From Thermoguttaceae bacterium (lineage in GTDB: Bacteria; Planctomycetota; Planctomycetia; Pirellulales; Thermoguttaceae), in the NCBI GenBank assembly GCA_017434455.1, contig JAFRFG010000029.1, positions 1 through 49,740 on the forward strand: 49,740 nt of DNA, read 5' to 3'. Positions 1 through 8,549 of the stretch are shown piece after piece (the stretch's first letter is position 1; each line of letters starts with the position of its first letter). A program made the position numbers and the translations under genes. The notes under the pieces are model-generated. The model searched no databases. It saw only the letters and a list, made by a program, of their open reading frames with translations, and was not told the origin of the DNA.

Positions 1-1191
1 CTCGGCGTCTTTGTCCGTGTCGCGCAAAAGCGCCAGGCGGAACTTTTGATTCATGAACCACTCGATCTCGGTGTTCGGTTCGGAGTGAGCCCCCTCGATA
101 CCCGTCCCCCGCTGAACGAAATGATAATTCAACAGGGAGTTATCGGGGAAATCGCGCCGCCACGCCTCGCCGAACTCACCGAGCAGGGGAACAATGGCGT
201 CGGGCCAGCGGCGGTGGATTTCCCGCAGCCACAGCGTCAGGCAGTCGGTGACGTACTCCTCGCAGCCGGTGACCAGCGAAAGTTCCCACGCGACGGTAAC
301 CCAGCCGAAGCCGTTGTCTTTGATATGGTCGTCGAAGTGTGTCGCGGTGATCGCCAGCGACTCGGCCAGCCCCCGCTCGGCCCCCATATTTCGGTAGGTT
401 TCGATCGGGCCGACACCGAGGCGGCTGTTTCCTCCCTCCTCGAACCCGAACCGGCGGGCGCAGACGAAATCGCAGGTCCATCCGTCGAGATTGACACAGT
501 CGATGAAGTCGCCCTTTCCCTGCGCGGGTTTGCAGGCGTGCTCTTTGCTGGGGTAGTAGGGGTAGCAGATCGAACCGTCGCCGTCCCCGTTGTCGATCCC
601 GTACTGACTCCAGATGGTCCCTTGGGCGACGTGGATATTCTCTTCCTCGGCTAAGAAGCGCAGGTTGTCGGCGGCTAAAAAACCGGCGACAACCGCGTGC
701 GGACGATAGCCGTCCCCCACCATTTCACAGACGAGACTCAGCCCATCGTGGATATCGCGGTTAAGCTGCTCGCGGGAGTTATAGATCGGACCGAAGTAAG
801 CCCCGGGGATAAAGGTGATCTCATCCCCGTAAAGGCGATGGAACGCGACGATCTGCTCGCGCAGCTCGACATAGTTGGGGCGCGGGTCTTGAAGCGCCAG
901 CCACGAGAACGCCCAGGTGACCTTGGCGCCGGGCATCCCGTCGAAAACGGCTTTGCGGAACCGGCGCGCCGCCTCGGCGTTGTGCAGATCGCTTTCGTCC
1001 TCGCCGGCGTTTTTATCGCGCGCGACCTCGATCTGATTGACGCGGACAATGGCGTTGATCGTCACGACCCGCTTGCCGAGAACCGACCAGCCGCTGTCGA
1101 ACCGCGGTACGGCGGCCTGCTGAGCGAACACCCCGACGGCGAACGGCATAAATAGGGCCGAGAGAAAAACGCGCAGGAGCTTGCGGAACAT
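1..1191 (-). CDS. Secreted DUF3863-like protein, C-terminus cut by window edge
   Basis: The frame is open from an ATG at 1191 to the window edge, giving the first 397 residues without a stop. It opens with a hydrophobic export signal (MFRKLLRVFLSALFMPFAVG, probable cleavage after VFAQ). The body contains the stretches TWAFSWLALQDPRPNYVELR and DEITFIPGAYFGPIYNSREQ, followed by several Trp- and Cys-containing segments. From memory this resembles the DUF3863 proteins of Bacteroidetes and Planctomycetes, which have a TIM-barrel-like, polysaccharide-deacetylase-like look but no proven activity. It lies 56 bases downstream of the first beta-lactamase-like gene on the same strand, so co-transcription is likely. 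A broken copy of its first codons sits at about 2490-2545 and was left by a tandem duplication. The gene call is firm; the family name is tentative. Confidence 0.75.
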   Translation of the reverse strand, partial: MFRKLLRVFLSALFMPFAVGVFAQQAAVPRFDSGWSVLGKRVVTINAIVRVNQIEVARDKNAGEDESDLHNAEAARRFRKAVFDGMPGAKVTWAFSWLALQDPRPNYVELREQIVAFHRLYGDEITFIPGAYFGPIYNSREQLNRDIHDGLSLVCEMVGDGYRPHAVVAGFLAADNLRFLAEEENIHVAQGTIWSQYGIDNGDGDGSICYPYYPSKEHACKPAQGKGDFIDCVNLDGWTCDFVCARRFGFEEGGNSRLGVGPIETYRNMGAERGLAESLAITATHFDDHIKDNGFGWVTVAWELSLVTGCEEYVTDCLTLWLREIHRRWPDAIVPLLGEFGEAWRRDFPDNSLLNYHFVQRGTGIEGAHSEPNTEIEWFMNQKFRLALLRDTDKDAE

Positions 1192-1247
1192 TGTGTTATC
1201 TCGCGTTCATCTTGTTTTTAAGGTGGGAGGAACCGGGTTAGGAGGGG

Positions 1248-2393
1248 TTACTCGGCCCGGAAGAATGCTCCGGCCGCGTCGTCCCAGGCCTTCTTTGCCT
1301 CGCCGCAATTGCCGTAGAGCTGGACCATCCAAAGCTTGGCCCATCCCTTGGAGAAATTCGCCGCTCCGAAGGTCCCCATCGCGCCGCCGTGGCCGATCCA
1401 TTCCCCGGCGAGCATCCCGAAGCTGTAATTCTCCCCGATTCCCTCTTCGGTCTGCTTGGTCGAAAGCTGATCGATGATCGATTCGGACAAGATGCGTTTT
1501 CCGTCGTAGATTCCCTTGTTCGAGAGCATCACCAAATAACGGATCATATCCTGCGGGGTCGAGAACAGACCGCCTCCCCCCTCGGCGAAACGGACCGCGC
1601 GGTCGCTGAGCGGGTAATGACGGTTCTTAACCGTAGTTGCCGTGAAGCAGCCGTCTCCCTCAATCTGGTAGGGGGTCACCAGGCGGGAAAGCTGTTCGGC
1701 GTTCGGCCAGAAGGTTGTATCGACCATTCCGAGCGGTTTGAAGATACGTTCGTCCAGGAAGTCGGCGAACGGCTGGCCGCTGACCACCTCGATGATCGCC
1801 GCGCCGATGTCAATGCCGATATTGCTGTAGGCGTACTTTGTTCCCGGATCTTGCGTCAGCGCCGTGCCGGCGATCACCGCCGCCAGCGGGCGGATCGGAA
1901 TAGCGTCGTACCCGATGTGACTCATCTCGGGTGTAATGAAGGGGAGCCCGGAGGTGTGGCAGAGCATCTGACGAATGACCGGCTTGCTCTTCGGCGGCCG
2001 GAGGGTGACAGTACCGTCCTCGTTCGTTTCGGCGACGCGAACGTCGGCGAATTCCGGGAGGTACTTCTCCACCTCGTCCTCGATCGAGAGCTTCCCCTCC
2101 TCGGCGAGGAGAAGAATTCCCGCACCAACGAATTCCTTGGTTTGTGAGGCGATCCAGAAAAGAGAGTCCGGCTTCATTGGGGTCTTCTTGTCGAGGTTCG
2201 ACCAGCCGACACAGTCGAAGGTGACTTGACCATCCTTGGCCAAAACCGAGACGGCCCCCGGAATCTTCCCGGAGTCGACAAACGGCTCAAGCGCCTTGGC
2301 GATTTCGGACTGTGCGAAAAGCGCCGCGTGGGCGGTGAGGGCAACGGTTACGGCAAGCGCCGCGGCGGCGGCCGTCAAGGTTTTGCGGAACAT
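1248..2393 (-). CDS. Secreted serine hydrolase, beta-lactamase/PBP fold (copy 1)
   Basis: A 381-residue member of the beta-lactamase-related family (class C / penicillin-binding-protein fold, PF00144 type). A signal peptide covers about residues 1-28. The active-site set is complete: SxxK as S83-Q-T-K86, the Tyr motif Y189-S-N191, the family-typical CHTSGL near 145-150, and an H335-G-G triad in place of KTG. These proteins act as esterases, D-amino-acid peptidases or lactamases, and the substrate cannot be read from sequence. I chose the ATG at 2393 because an AAGGAG site lies just upstream and the paralogue starts at the same point; an upstream in-frame ATG at 2489 has neither. By eye more than four in five residues match the gene at 2603-3745, so the two are recent tandem duplicates. 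Confidence 0.9.
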   Translation of the reverse strand: MFRKTLTAAAAALAVTVALTAHAALFAQSEIAKALEPFVDSGKIPGAVSVLAKDGQVTFDCVGWSNLDKKTPMKPDSLFWIASQTKEFVGAGILLLAEEGKLSIEDEVEKYLPEFADVRVAETNEDGTVTLRPPKSKPVIRQMLCHTSGLPFITPEMSHIGYDAIPIRPLAAVIAGTALTQDPGTKYAYSNIGIDIGAAIIEVVSGQPFADFLDERIFKPLGMVDTTFWPNAEQLSRLVTPYQIEGDGCFTATTVKNRHYPLSDRAVRFAEGGGGLFSTPQDMIRYLVMLSNKGIYDGKRILSESIIDQLSTKQTEEGIGENYSFGMLAGEWIGHGGAMGTFGAANFSKGWAKLWMVQLYGNCGEAKKAWDDAAGAFFRAE

Positions 2394-2415
2394 AGTCACT
2401 GTCTCCTTAAAGAAT

Positions 2416-2545
2416 TTACTTGCTGAGGAATAACGAATGGCCGACGATCGGGTCGAGGGGATCGTCGGCAGGGACGCGGCGAACCCCAAACCACATCGGG
2501 AACGACGGCAATAGAGCCAAAAACGCGTGGAAGCTTACGGAACAT
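2416..2545 (-). pseudogene. Chimeric duplication scar: DUF3863 leader joined to VCBS gene tail
   Basis: Read on the minus strand, this spacer starts with an ATG at 2545 and codons MFRKLPRVF, matching the start of the gene at 1191 (MFRKLLRVF), including its upstream CGCGAGAT context. Further on it switches to PADDPLDPIVGHSLFLSK and a stop at 2416-2418, which resembles the end of the VCBS protein (DDTPDVVVGNKKGVFVFLSR). The segment is therefore the breakpoint of a tandem duplication whose unit ran from the 3' end of the VCBS gene, through the hydrolase gene, into the first codons of the DUF3863-like gene. The two halves are in different frames, so no functional product is expected. Confidence 0.75.
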
Positions 2546-2602
2546 TGTAAGATCTCGCGATGGTCTTGTTTTTTCGGGAAGGGGCCAAGTTTGGAAGGGG
2601 GG

Positions 2603-3745
2603 TTACTCGGCCGAGAAGAATTTATTCGCCGCCTCGTCCCAGGCCTTTCTGGCTTCACCGTAGCAGCCGTAGAGCTGGATCATCCAAAGCTTGGCCCATC
2701 CTTTGGAGAAATTCGCCGCTCCGAAGGTCCCCATCGCGCCGCCATGGCCGATCCATTCCCCCGCGCCCATCCCAAAGCTGTAGTTCTCCTCGATCCCCTC
2801 TTCGGTCTGCTTGGTCGAAAGCTGATCGATGATCGATTCGGACAAGACGCGTTTTCCTTCGTAGACCCCCTTGTTCGAAAGCATCACCAGGTAGCGGATC
2901 ATATCCTGCGGGGTCGAGAACAGACCGCCGCCCCCCTCGGCGAAGCGGACCGCGCGGTCACTCAAAGGATAATGGAGACAGGTGACCGTAGTGGGTGTGA
3001 ATGAGCCGTCTTCCTCGATATGGTAGGCACTGACCAGGCGGGAGAGCTGCTCGTCGTTCGGCCAGAAGGTGGTGTCAACCATTCCCAGGGGTTTAAAGAT
3101 ACGCTCGTCGAGGAACTCGGCGAAGGGCTGGCCGCTGACCACCTCGATGATCGCCGCGCCGGTGTCGATGCCGATATTGCTGTAGGAGTACTTTGTTCCC
3201 GGATCCTGCGTCAGCGCCGTGCCGGCGATCACCGCCGCCAGCGGGCGGACCGGGATGGCGTCGAGCCCAACCTGATTCATTTCGGGGGTGATGAACGGAA
3301 GCCCCGAGGTATGACAGAGCATCTGACGAATAACCGGCTTAGTCTTCGGCGGCCGGAGGGTGATGGTTCCGTCCTCGTTCTCTTCGGCGACACGAACGTC
3401 GGCGAATTCCGGGAGGTACTTCTCCACCTCGTCCTCGATCGAGAGCTTCCCCTCCTCAGCGAGGAGAAGGATCCCAATGCCGACGAATTCTTTCGTCTGC
3501 GAGGCGATCCAGAAGAGGGAATCCCGCTTGATCGGGGTCTTCTTGTCGATATTCGTCCAGCCGACACAGTCGAAGGTGACCTGACCATCCTTGACCAAAA
3601 CCGAGACCGCCCCCGGTATCGCTCCGGAGTCAACAAACGGCTTGAGCGCTTCCTCAACCACAGACTGGGCCAAGAGCGCCGCGTGGGCGGTAAGAAGAAC
3701 GACTGCCGCGAGCGCCGCGGCGATCGTCAAGGTTTTGCGGAACAT
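2603..3745 (-). CDS. Secreted serine hydrolase, beta-lactamase/PBP fold (copy 2)
   Basis: A 380-residue paralogue of the gene at 1248-2393 with the same layout: signal peptide to about residue 27, SxxK at S82-Q-T-K85, Y188-S-N190, CHTSGL, and HGG near the C-terminus. The start ATG follows an AAGGAAAGG ribosome site. Differences from copy 1 gather in the signal peptide, in residues around 235-262 and in the last 20 residues, while the catalytic core is almost unchanged. Both copies keep all active-site residues, so neither looks decayed. It begins 26 bases after the stop of the VCBS gene and is probably co-transcribed with it. Substrate unknown. Confidence 0.9.
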   Translation of the reverse strand: MFRKTLTIAAALAAVVLLTAHAALLAQSVVEEALKPFVDSGAIPGAVSVLVKDGQVTFDCVGWTNIDKKTPIKRDSLFWIASQTKEFVGIGILLLAEEGKLSIEDEVEKYLPEFADVRVAEENEDGTITLRPPKTKPVIRQMLCHTSGLPFITPEMNQVGLDAIPVRPLAAVIAGTALTQDPGTKYSYSNIGIDTGAAIIEVVSGQPFAEFLDERIFKPLGMVDTTFWPNDEQLSRLVSAYHIEEDGSFTPTTVTCLHYPLSDRAVRFAEGGGGLFSTPQDMIRYLVMLSNKGVYEGKRVLSESIIDQLSTKQTEEGIEENYSFGMGAGEWIGHGGAMGTFGAANFSKGWAKLWMIQLYGCYGEARKAWDEAANKFFSAE

Positions 3746-3771
3746 ATAAATTGCCTTTCCTTAAAAGGAAC

Positions 3772-4956
3772 CTACCTGCTGAGGAAAACGAAGACGCCCT
3801 TCTTATTGCCGACGACCACGTCGGGGGTATCGTCGTCATTGACGCGGCCGGCCCAAACTTGGGTCCCGACTCCGGAGGCGTCGTCGATGATGTGGGGGAT
3901 AAACTTCGCGCCGTCGGCGCCGCGGCTCAGCTCGAACCACATCAGGATCGGCGGCGCCAGCGGGTCGGCGTCGCCATGGGAGCCGTGAGCCCAGTAGCGC
4001 TTGCCGGTGACGAAGTCTTTTAGGCCGTCGCCGTTCATATCAATGAGGAACAGCGCGTGAAGCTGGCTGACGCGCGGGAAGAAATCCTCGGCCGGTTCGG
4101 TCGGGATCAGCTCATTCTTCTGAAAATCGATTGCCCCGTCGGCGCCGCGAACCTGCTTGTACCACGCCAAGCCGTACTCGTGGCAGCGCAGCGAGGTGAT
4201 GACGTCGTTGAGGCCATCCCCGTCGACGTCGTAGACGAGCATATCGGCCGCGGCCTCGGCGAACGGGAATGGGTGGAAAGCCCAGGGGGTATTGGTGATC
4301 GTTTCGGGCTGCTCCCACCAGCCGTCTTTCTCGATGAAATCGACGCGGCCGTCCCCGTTAATGTCACCTGCGCCGTTCCCCTCGTAGTAGCGCTGGAACT
4401 TCGGCTCGTCGGGGGAGATCTGGACAAAGGTCCACGGTTCGTACGGTTTTTCACGATTCGGCTTGGCGAATCCGTACTTCCCGACCCGGTTGAAGATCAG
4501 TTCGTTTTGGCCGTCCCCGTCGATGTCATACCAGATGGGGGTCTCGCCGCCGAGCTCGATCGACGCCTCGTGCGGTTCCCAGAGCTTCTCTTCCCCCTTG
4601 GGGTTCTCGTACCAGTACCCGGTGACCCCCGGATGCGGGCAGATCACGATATCGGTCCAGCCGTCGCCGTTGAAGTCGTCGGCGAAGATCAAAAACGAGT
4701 TCGAGTAGCTCTCGGGGTTAAAGTCTTCCCCCTCGTAGATGGCATGGGCTTTCTCAAATCGCGGACCCTCGTACCAATAGTGTCCCGCGACGATGTCGAC
4801 GACCCCGTCGTTATTAAAATCGGCCGCGGTGGCTCCCTCGGTGTGGAACTTGTCGGAAACGTCGATCTTCTCGAAGGCCGGCTCAGCGGCGAGCAGGGCC
4901 GCCGAGAAGGCGAAAACGGCGGCGAGCGCCGGGACTATTCTATTCATCGTTTTCAT
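3772..4956 (-). CDS. Secreted FG-GAP/VCBS-repeat beta-propeller protein
   Basis: A 394-residue exported protein with a signal peptide (MKTMNRIVPALAAVFAFSAA, cleavage near AEPAF). The mature part is a string of blades carrying calcium-binding-like DxDxDG motifs: DFNNDGVVDIVAG, DFNGDGWTDIV, DIDGDGQNELI, DINGDGRVDFI, DVDGDGLNDVI and DMNGDGLKDFV. This is the FG-GAP/VCBS propeller seen in many planctomycete surface proteins and usually linked to binding rather than catalysis. The start at 4956 is preceded by AGGGGAG, and a promoter with a 17-base spacer lies at 5037-5065. Its first 30 codons and promoter were copied to 8304-8496. It leads into the hydrolase gene at 3745 and may be co-transcribed with it. 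Confidence 0.88.
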   Translation of the reverse strand: MKTMNRIVPALAAVFAFSAALLAAEPAFEKIDVSDKFHTEGATAADFNNDGVVDIVAGHYWYEGPRFEKAHAIYEGEDFNPESYSNSFLIFADDFNGDGWTDIVICPHPGVTGYWYENPKGEEKLWEPHEASIELGGETPIWYDIDGDGQNELIFNRVGKYGFAKPNREKPYEPWTFVQISPDEPKFQRYYEGNGAGDINGDGRVDFIEKDGWWEQPETITNTPWAFHPFPFAEAAADMLVYDVDGDGLNDVITSLRCHEYGLAWYKQVRGADGAIDFQKNELIPTEPAEDFFPRVSQLHALFLIDMNGDGLKDFVTGKRYWAHGSHGDADPLAPPILMWFELSRGADGAKFIPHIIDDASGVGTQVWAGRVNDDDTPDVVVGNKKGVFVFLSR

Positions 4957-5036
4957 GGAAACTGTTTCTCCCCTGGGGTGTTCATCGTACAACCTAAACC
5001 CTGCGCCAAGGCGCGGGGCGAAAAACGAACAAGAAA

Positions 5037-5065
5037 AGTATACCGGCGGGGGAAGCGAAAAACAA
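5037..5065 (-). promoter_or_regulatory. Sigma-70-type promoter of the VCBS gene
   Basis: On the minus strand a TTGTTT box (5060-5065) is separated by 17 bases from TATACT (5037-5042). Transcription would start near 5030, about 75 bases before the VCBS start codon. The same box pair and spacing survive in the duplicated segment at 8468-8496, which supports function. Confidence 0.6.
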
Positions 5066-5112
5066 GCCGACGACGGGGGAAATCACCTTCTTAGACAGCC
5101 GCGGCCAAAATG

Positions 5113-5974
5113 TTAAAGCAACCGAAATTTCGCGTCCTGGTAATCGCCTGTCCGGTATACAATCAGGACGATATCCGGCCGGTATTGCTCAATTAACCGG
5201 TTTAGCTGAAAGTCATTCATTTGATAACGAAGATCGATCATCATTGTTTCGCGGAACATAAACGATAAGAACGTGCCGACCGGGATCCCCATGGAATCCT
5301 TGAGAATCAGGATACGGCCCCTCTCGACGCTACGGTTGATGAAGTGCTGCTGGGGATAGTCCAGTCCGTAATAGGCGTAGTAGCGGTATTTGAACGTGTC
5401 GAATAAATTGTCTGACTCGACGATATCGCCGTCGAAAAGGGTCTCTTCAAAATTTCCGCTGAAGGAAACCGTATTGCCGTCGAACAGATTTAGATCGACG
5501 TAGTAATCGGTCTCGAACGCAGGGAGAAAAAAGACAAAGTCGTCGGGAGGGACAAAGAAGCGGCCTGCCTGACGTCCTACAGAACCGATAAAAAAACGCG
5601 GTTGACGAATTTCTCAGAACCGATCCTTGCCGAAAATGTCATTTCAGCTCGGTCAGTCGAGGTGAATGATGTCTCAAATCAGATCTGCAAGCGCGGGAAT
5701 CATCTCGAAGACACGGTCGATCCTCCAATGATGATCCGTACGATAAACCCAGTCTTTCGCTAAGGGAGAGTTCTTCACGAGTTCCCCAAAGGCATCGAAA
5801 AGGGGATGTCATTTGCCCGCAGGAACTCGATGATCCTTTCTGTTTTCCTATACGAAGGGGATTGTTTGTACGAAGACAGATCATACTCGGAGGTATCCTC
5901 TCCGAGTTCTTCGCTACAAGGGAGGGAGCAGATAAATGAGTTCGATTCCCTGATTATCAAGATACTCAGTGAAT
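5113..5974 (-). pseudogene. Decayed third copy of the DHHW/AlgX-like SGNH gene
   Basis: Translating the minus strand gives clear homology to the intact genes at 5975 and 8777, from EYLDNQGIELIYLLPP to the natural end DYQDAKFRLL at 5113. The N-terminal third is missing: homology begins right after the TAG stop of the intact neighbour, so a deletion fused the two. Two one-base frameshifts lie near 5930 and 5790. Four in-frame TGA codons fall within 27 codons (5603-5676), at positions that are Arg or Gly in the intact copies. The DHHW motif and the KDSMGIPVGTF serine motif are still readable, so decay is fairly recent. The remains look closer to the 8777 copy (ETMMIDLRYQ) than to the adjacent one. 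Confidence 0.85.
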
Positions 5975-7258
5975 CTAATGAAAGTTAAATAATACATCTC
6001 TGTAATCACCCAGCCAGTATACAACGAGTACAATATCTGGTTGGTATTTTTCAATGACCTCGTAGAGATTGCCCACTCCTTTTTGATATCTAAGATCAAC
6101 CATTATGATTTCATGAGATAAAACAGACAGGAAAGTACTGATGGGAATGCCCATCGAGTCCTTTAAAATCAGTACGCGCCCCTCTTTTGCATTGTTGTTG
6201 GTAATAAGTTGCAATGAGTAGTCCTTGTCGCAGTAAACATAATAAAGGTATCTGTTCGTGCCATACGGGCTTTTCGGTTCAACATAATCACGGTGGAATA
6301 ATGTTTCTTCGAAATTTCCTCGGATAGAAGCCTGATTGCCATCCCAGAGCATTATATTGATGGAATAATCGGTATCAAAAGTGGGCAGGTAAAATATTAA
6401 ATCATCGGGTGGAACAAAAAAACGACCGTCTCTTCGCCCGATAGAACCAATAAAAAATTGGGGATACTGAACCTCACGGAAACGATCTTTGTTAAAGATA
6501 TCCTTTCCATTAGGCCAGCCAAGATGGAGTGTATCTCGAATATTATCAGCTAATGAGGGCATCATTTCAAAGACGCGTTCTATCTTCCAATGATGATCCG
6601 TTCTATAGAACCAGTCTTTGAGAGAAGGTGCATTATTTGAGAATTCCCGAAATACATCAAAATAGTTTATGTTGTTGTCTTCAAAAAACTCGATCATCCG
6701 TTGTCGTTCAGCGTAAGATGAGGATTGTTTATAGATTTCGAGAGGATCTAAGGATGCGGGGGATTCAAGGCATTCCCTTCCCGGCGGAATCAGGTAAAGA
6801 AATTGAATTCCTCTCGTTTCCAGATAATCTTTGAGTTCTCTTATCTGTTCGATACACTCTAATGGCATAGAGGTCTTTGCGGAAGGTAAAGGTTGTAGCG
6901 GACCGGAATATTTGTAAATGAAACCATCATCAGTTCGTTGATGACCATCAGTCGGTGAATGGAAGATGGCTTCTTTTCCGCAGACTCTGGCAATGCCGCC
7001 ATAGAGATCGGCACAAACAAACCGACAGAAAAAAAGATTCTGGCCAGTTTTGACAAAGAAGGCTATGGGGCCAAGTGAATATTTCCAGAGGGGAACCTTT
7101 TTACCCATCGCCTTCATATCTTCGTAGTATGTCTTTGCGGAACTCCTGAGCTCCCCTGCCATCATTCCAAACAGGCACGCCACAAAAAGAACGGAAACAA
7201 CAACCCGAGCGGGGAACTTCGCTCGGGGTGTCTCTTGGTCGGATGTTCGTGGCGTCAT
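5975..7258 (-). CDS. DHHW/AlgX-like SGNH-hydrolase family membrane-anchored protein (copy 1)
   Basis: A 427-residue protein with one N-terminal membrane segment or signal anchor (about residues 17-36). It has the hallmarks of the DHHW / AlgX-AlgJ SGNH-like group: an IPPGRE motif near 157-162, D221-H-H-W224 (FYRTDHHWKIERVFEM), and a late candidate nucleophile in LILKDSMGIP (S368). Such proteins act outside the inner membrane, often in polysaccharide O-acetylation, usually with an MBOAT partner; none is visible here. Two ATGs are adjacent; I chose 7258 because it matches the paralogue start and sits 7 bases after GGGGGGAGGA. It starts 21 bases after the Bax-inhibitor gene, an arrangement repeated at 8777-10810. 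Base composition is visibly more AT-rich than the neighbours. Confidence 0.85.
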   Translation of the reverse strand: MTPRTSDQETPRAKFPARVVVSVLFVACLFGMMAGELRSSAKTYYEDMKAMGKKVPLWKYSLGPIAFFVKTGQNLFFCRFVCADLYGGIARVCGKEAIFHSPTDGHQRTDDGFIYKYSGPLQPLPSAKTSMPLECIEQIRELKDYLETRGIQFLYLIPPGRECLESPASLDPLEIYKQSSSYAERQRMIEFFEDNNINYFDVFREFSNNAPSLKDWFYRTDHHWKIERVFEMMPSLADNIRDTLHLGWPNGKDIFNKDRFREVQYPQFFIGSIGRRDGRFFVPPDDLIFYLPTFDTDYSINIMLWDGNQASIRGNFEETLFHRDYVEPKSPYGTNRYLYYVYCDKDYSLQLITNNNAKEGRVLILKDSMGIPISTFLSVLSHEIIMVDLRYQKGVGNLYEVIEKYQPDIVLVVYWLGDYRDVLFNFH

Positions 7259-7279
7259 CATTTTATCCTCCCCCCAGAA

Positions 7280-8005
7280 TCACCTGCTCCGATTCAGCAG
7301 GGCGATCAGGATGTAGTAGAACAGCATCATCACCGAGACGAACAGCTCGGAGGCGGCGAGGATATAGCCGCCGTCGCCGCCTTCATAGTAACTGTCCATC
7401 ACCTTGCCGGTGCTGAAGAGGATATAGCAGCAGGCCAGGGCGATCATGGCGTAGACGAAGATGGTCCCCAGGGTGAAGCCGAAGATCAAACTGGCGACGA
7501 TGAGCCCCAGCGCGGCGATCGAGGCGAAGAAGAGGAAGGGACGCAGGAACGAAAAGTTGTTCCTCGTCATAAAAACGATAACCGACAGCAGCGCGGTCAG
7601 AAGAACCGTTCCGACGGCGGCGTGGAGGGCGATGCCGAGGTTGTTGGTCAGAAGAACCGCGTAGGCGAGGATGGGGACGAAGATGAGCGTCTCCAGGACG
7701 ACGTTCAGCCCCAGCGCGGCGTACTGGGCCAGACGGCTTTGGGAGCGGCTTAAGAGAAGGCCGCTGATGAACGAGGTCGCGAAACACAGCCCCAGGATGA
7801 GCAGTCCCGTTCCCTTCGGGCCGAGAGCGCTGATGGCGCCGAGAACCTGTGTCGGGAAGACGGTGAACAGGACCGCCTCCAGAAGAGCGAACAGGACAAT
7901 GGCGCCGAACAGATGGGCGTAGGTCTTCACCAGGAAGCTGCCGGGGCCGGCGACAGCCCGCGATTCGAAGTCATCCAGGGAGTACGGATAGGTGTTCTGT
8001 TCCAT
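7280..8005 (-). CDS. Bax inhibitor-1/YccA family membrane protein (copy 1)
   Basis: A 241-residue integral membrane protein with about seven hydrophobic segments from residue 33 to the end, a soluble N-terminus (MEQNTYPYSLDDFESRAVAG) and the short basic tail LLNRSR. Length, layout and the segment GLLLSRSQSRLAQYAALGLN fit the Bax inhibitor-1 family (PF01027; bacterial YccA/YbhL/BsYetJ), whose members are pH-gated calcium leak channels or membrane-protease modulators. It is the first gene of a two-gene unit with the SGNH-like protein. The paralogue at 10082-10810 differs at only a small share of residues, mostly near the start and at about residue 210. An upstream duplicated promoter at 8468-8496 may also read into it. 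Confidence 0.9.
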   Translation of the reverse strand: MEQNTYPYSLDDFESRAVAGPGSFLVKTYAHLFGAIVLFALLEAVLFTVFPTQVLGAISALGPKGTGLLILGLCFATSFISGLLLSRSQSRLAQYAALGLNVVLETLIFVPILAYAVLLTNNLGIALHAAVGTVLLTALLSVIVFMTRNNFSFLRPFLFFASIAALGLIVASLIFGFTLGTIFVYAMIALACCYILFSTGKVMDSYYEGGDGGYILAASELFVSVMMLFYYILIALLNRSR

Positions 8006-8094
8006 CGGTATTCTCTTTTGTGGTTTTCTTTAGATGTTTTCGGGTGCTTGGCGTTTCCCTCGTGTGCTTCGGGGATACCGGCGTCTCGCAGGAA

Positions 8095-8100
8095 ATTATA
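8095..8100 (-). promoter_or_regulatory. Extended -10 promoter candidate for Bax inhibitor copy 1
   Basis: On the minus strand this is TGTTATAAT, an extended -10 box. No good -35 box is present, as expected for extended -10 promoters. The same stretch with its upstream ACCTGGAATCGG context is kept before the second copy at 10899-10904. Start-codon distance is about 90 bases. Confidence 0.5.
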
Positions 8101-8239
8101 ACAGGTTATCCAGCCGATTCCAGGTGCGTTCCGGCAAAAGCACACTCCCTAAATACCCCTTCACCTGGGAGAGACCCCACACCAGAGGGGGCCCAAACCG
8201 CTGTGCCCGAGCGTGTGGTGTAAAATCCATCCGATCCTG

Positions 8240-8245
8240 TATAAT
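8240..8245 (+). promoter_or_regulatory. Orphaned copy of the plus-strand TATAAT box
   Basis: A TATAAT on the plus strand lies in duplicated DNA equivalent to 11027-11032, where it precedes the metal-transporter gene. Here that gene was not copied, so transcription from this box would run into the VCBS scar. Low confidence as an active promoter. Confidence 0.3.
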
Positions 8246-8303
8246 GAAGGGACGGCGGTTTCGATCTCCGCCGGTCTTTACGAGGTCTCCGCGGACGACT
8301 TTC

Positions 8304-8389
8304 TCGAAGGCCGGCTCAGCGGCGAGCAGGGCCGCCGAGAAGACGAAAACCGCGGCGATCGCCGGGACTATTGTATTCATCGTTTTCAT
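8304..8389 (-). pseudogene. Duplicated VCBS leader fragment at duplication junction
   Basis: From the ATG at 8389 the minus strand encodes MKTMNTIVPAIAAVFVFSAA and then LLAAEPAFEK, almost the same as the VCBS leader at 4956. Homology stops near 8304 and the sequence becomes the upstream region of the Bax-inhibitor unit, equal to about 11085. The frame stays open to 8096, giving a chimeric 97-codon reading frame (signal peptide plus unrelated tail) with an intact ribosome site. It is most likely a scar, but an expressed exported peptide cannot be excluded. Confidence 0.75.
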
Positions 8390-8467
8390 GGAAACAGTTT
8401 CTCCCTGGAGTGTTCATCGTACAACCTAAGCTCCGCGAGGGGCGTGGGGCAAAAAACGAACAAGAAA

Positions 8468-8496
8468 AGTATACCGGCGTGGGAAGCTAAAAACAA
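8468..8496 (-). promoter_or_regulatory. Duplicated VCBS-type promoter, now upstream of the chimeric leader
   Basis: On the minus strand TTGTTT (8491-8496), 17 bases, TATACT (8468-8473), the same as at 5037-5065. It points through the leader scar towards the Bax inhibitor gene at 8005 with no obvious terminator between. Confidence 0.5.
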
Positions 8497-8549
8497 GCCA
8501 ACAGCGGAAGAATTGCTTTCTTAGATGGCTATTGCCGAAATCGTTAGAG

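Larger units (their letters stand above)
1136..3835. repeat. Tandem duplication 1 (two units of about 1.35 kb)
   Basis: Unit one spans about 1136-2480 and unit two about 2490-3835. Each contains, in minus-strand order, the last codons of the VCBS gene, a beta-lactamase-fold gene, and the first codons of the DUF3863-like gene. Only the outer copies of the flanking genes are complete. The boundaries are read by eye and could be off by tens of bases. Confidence 0.7.
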
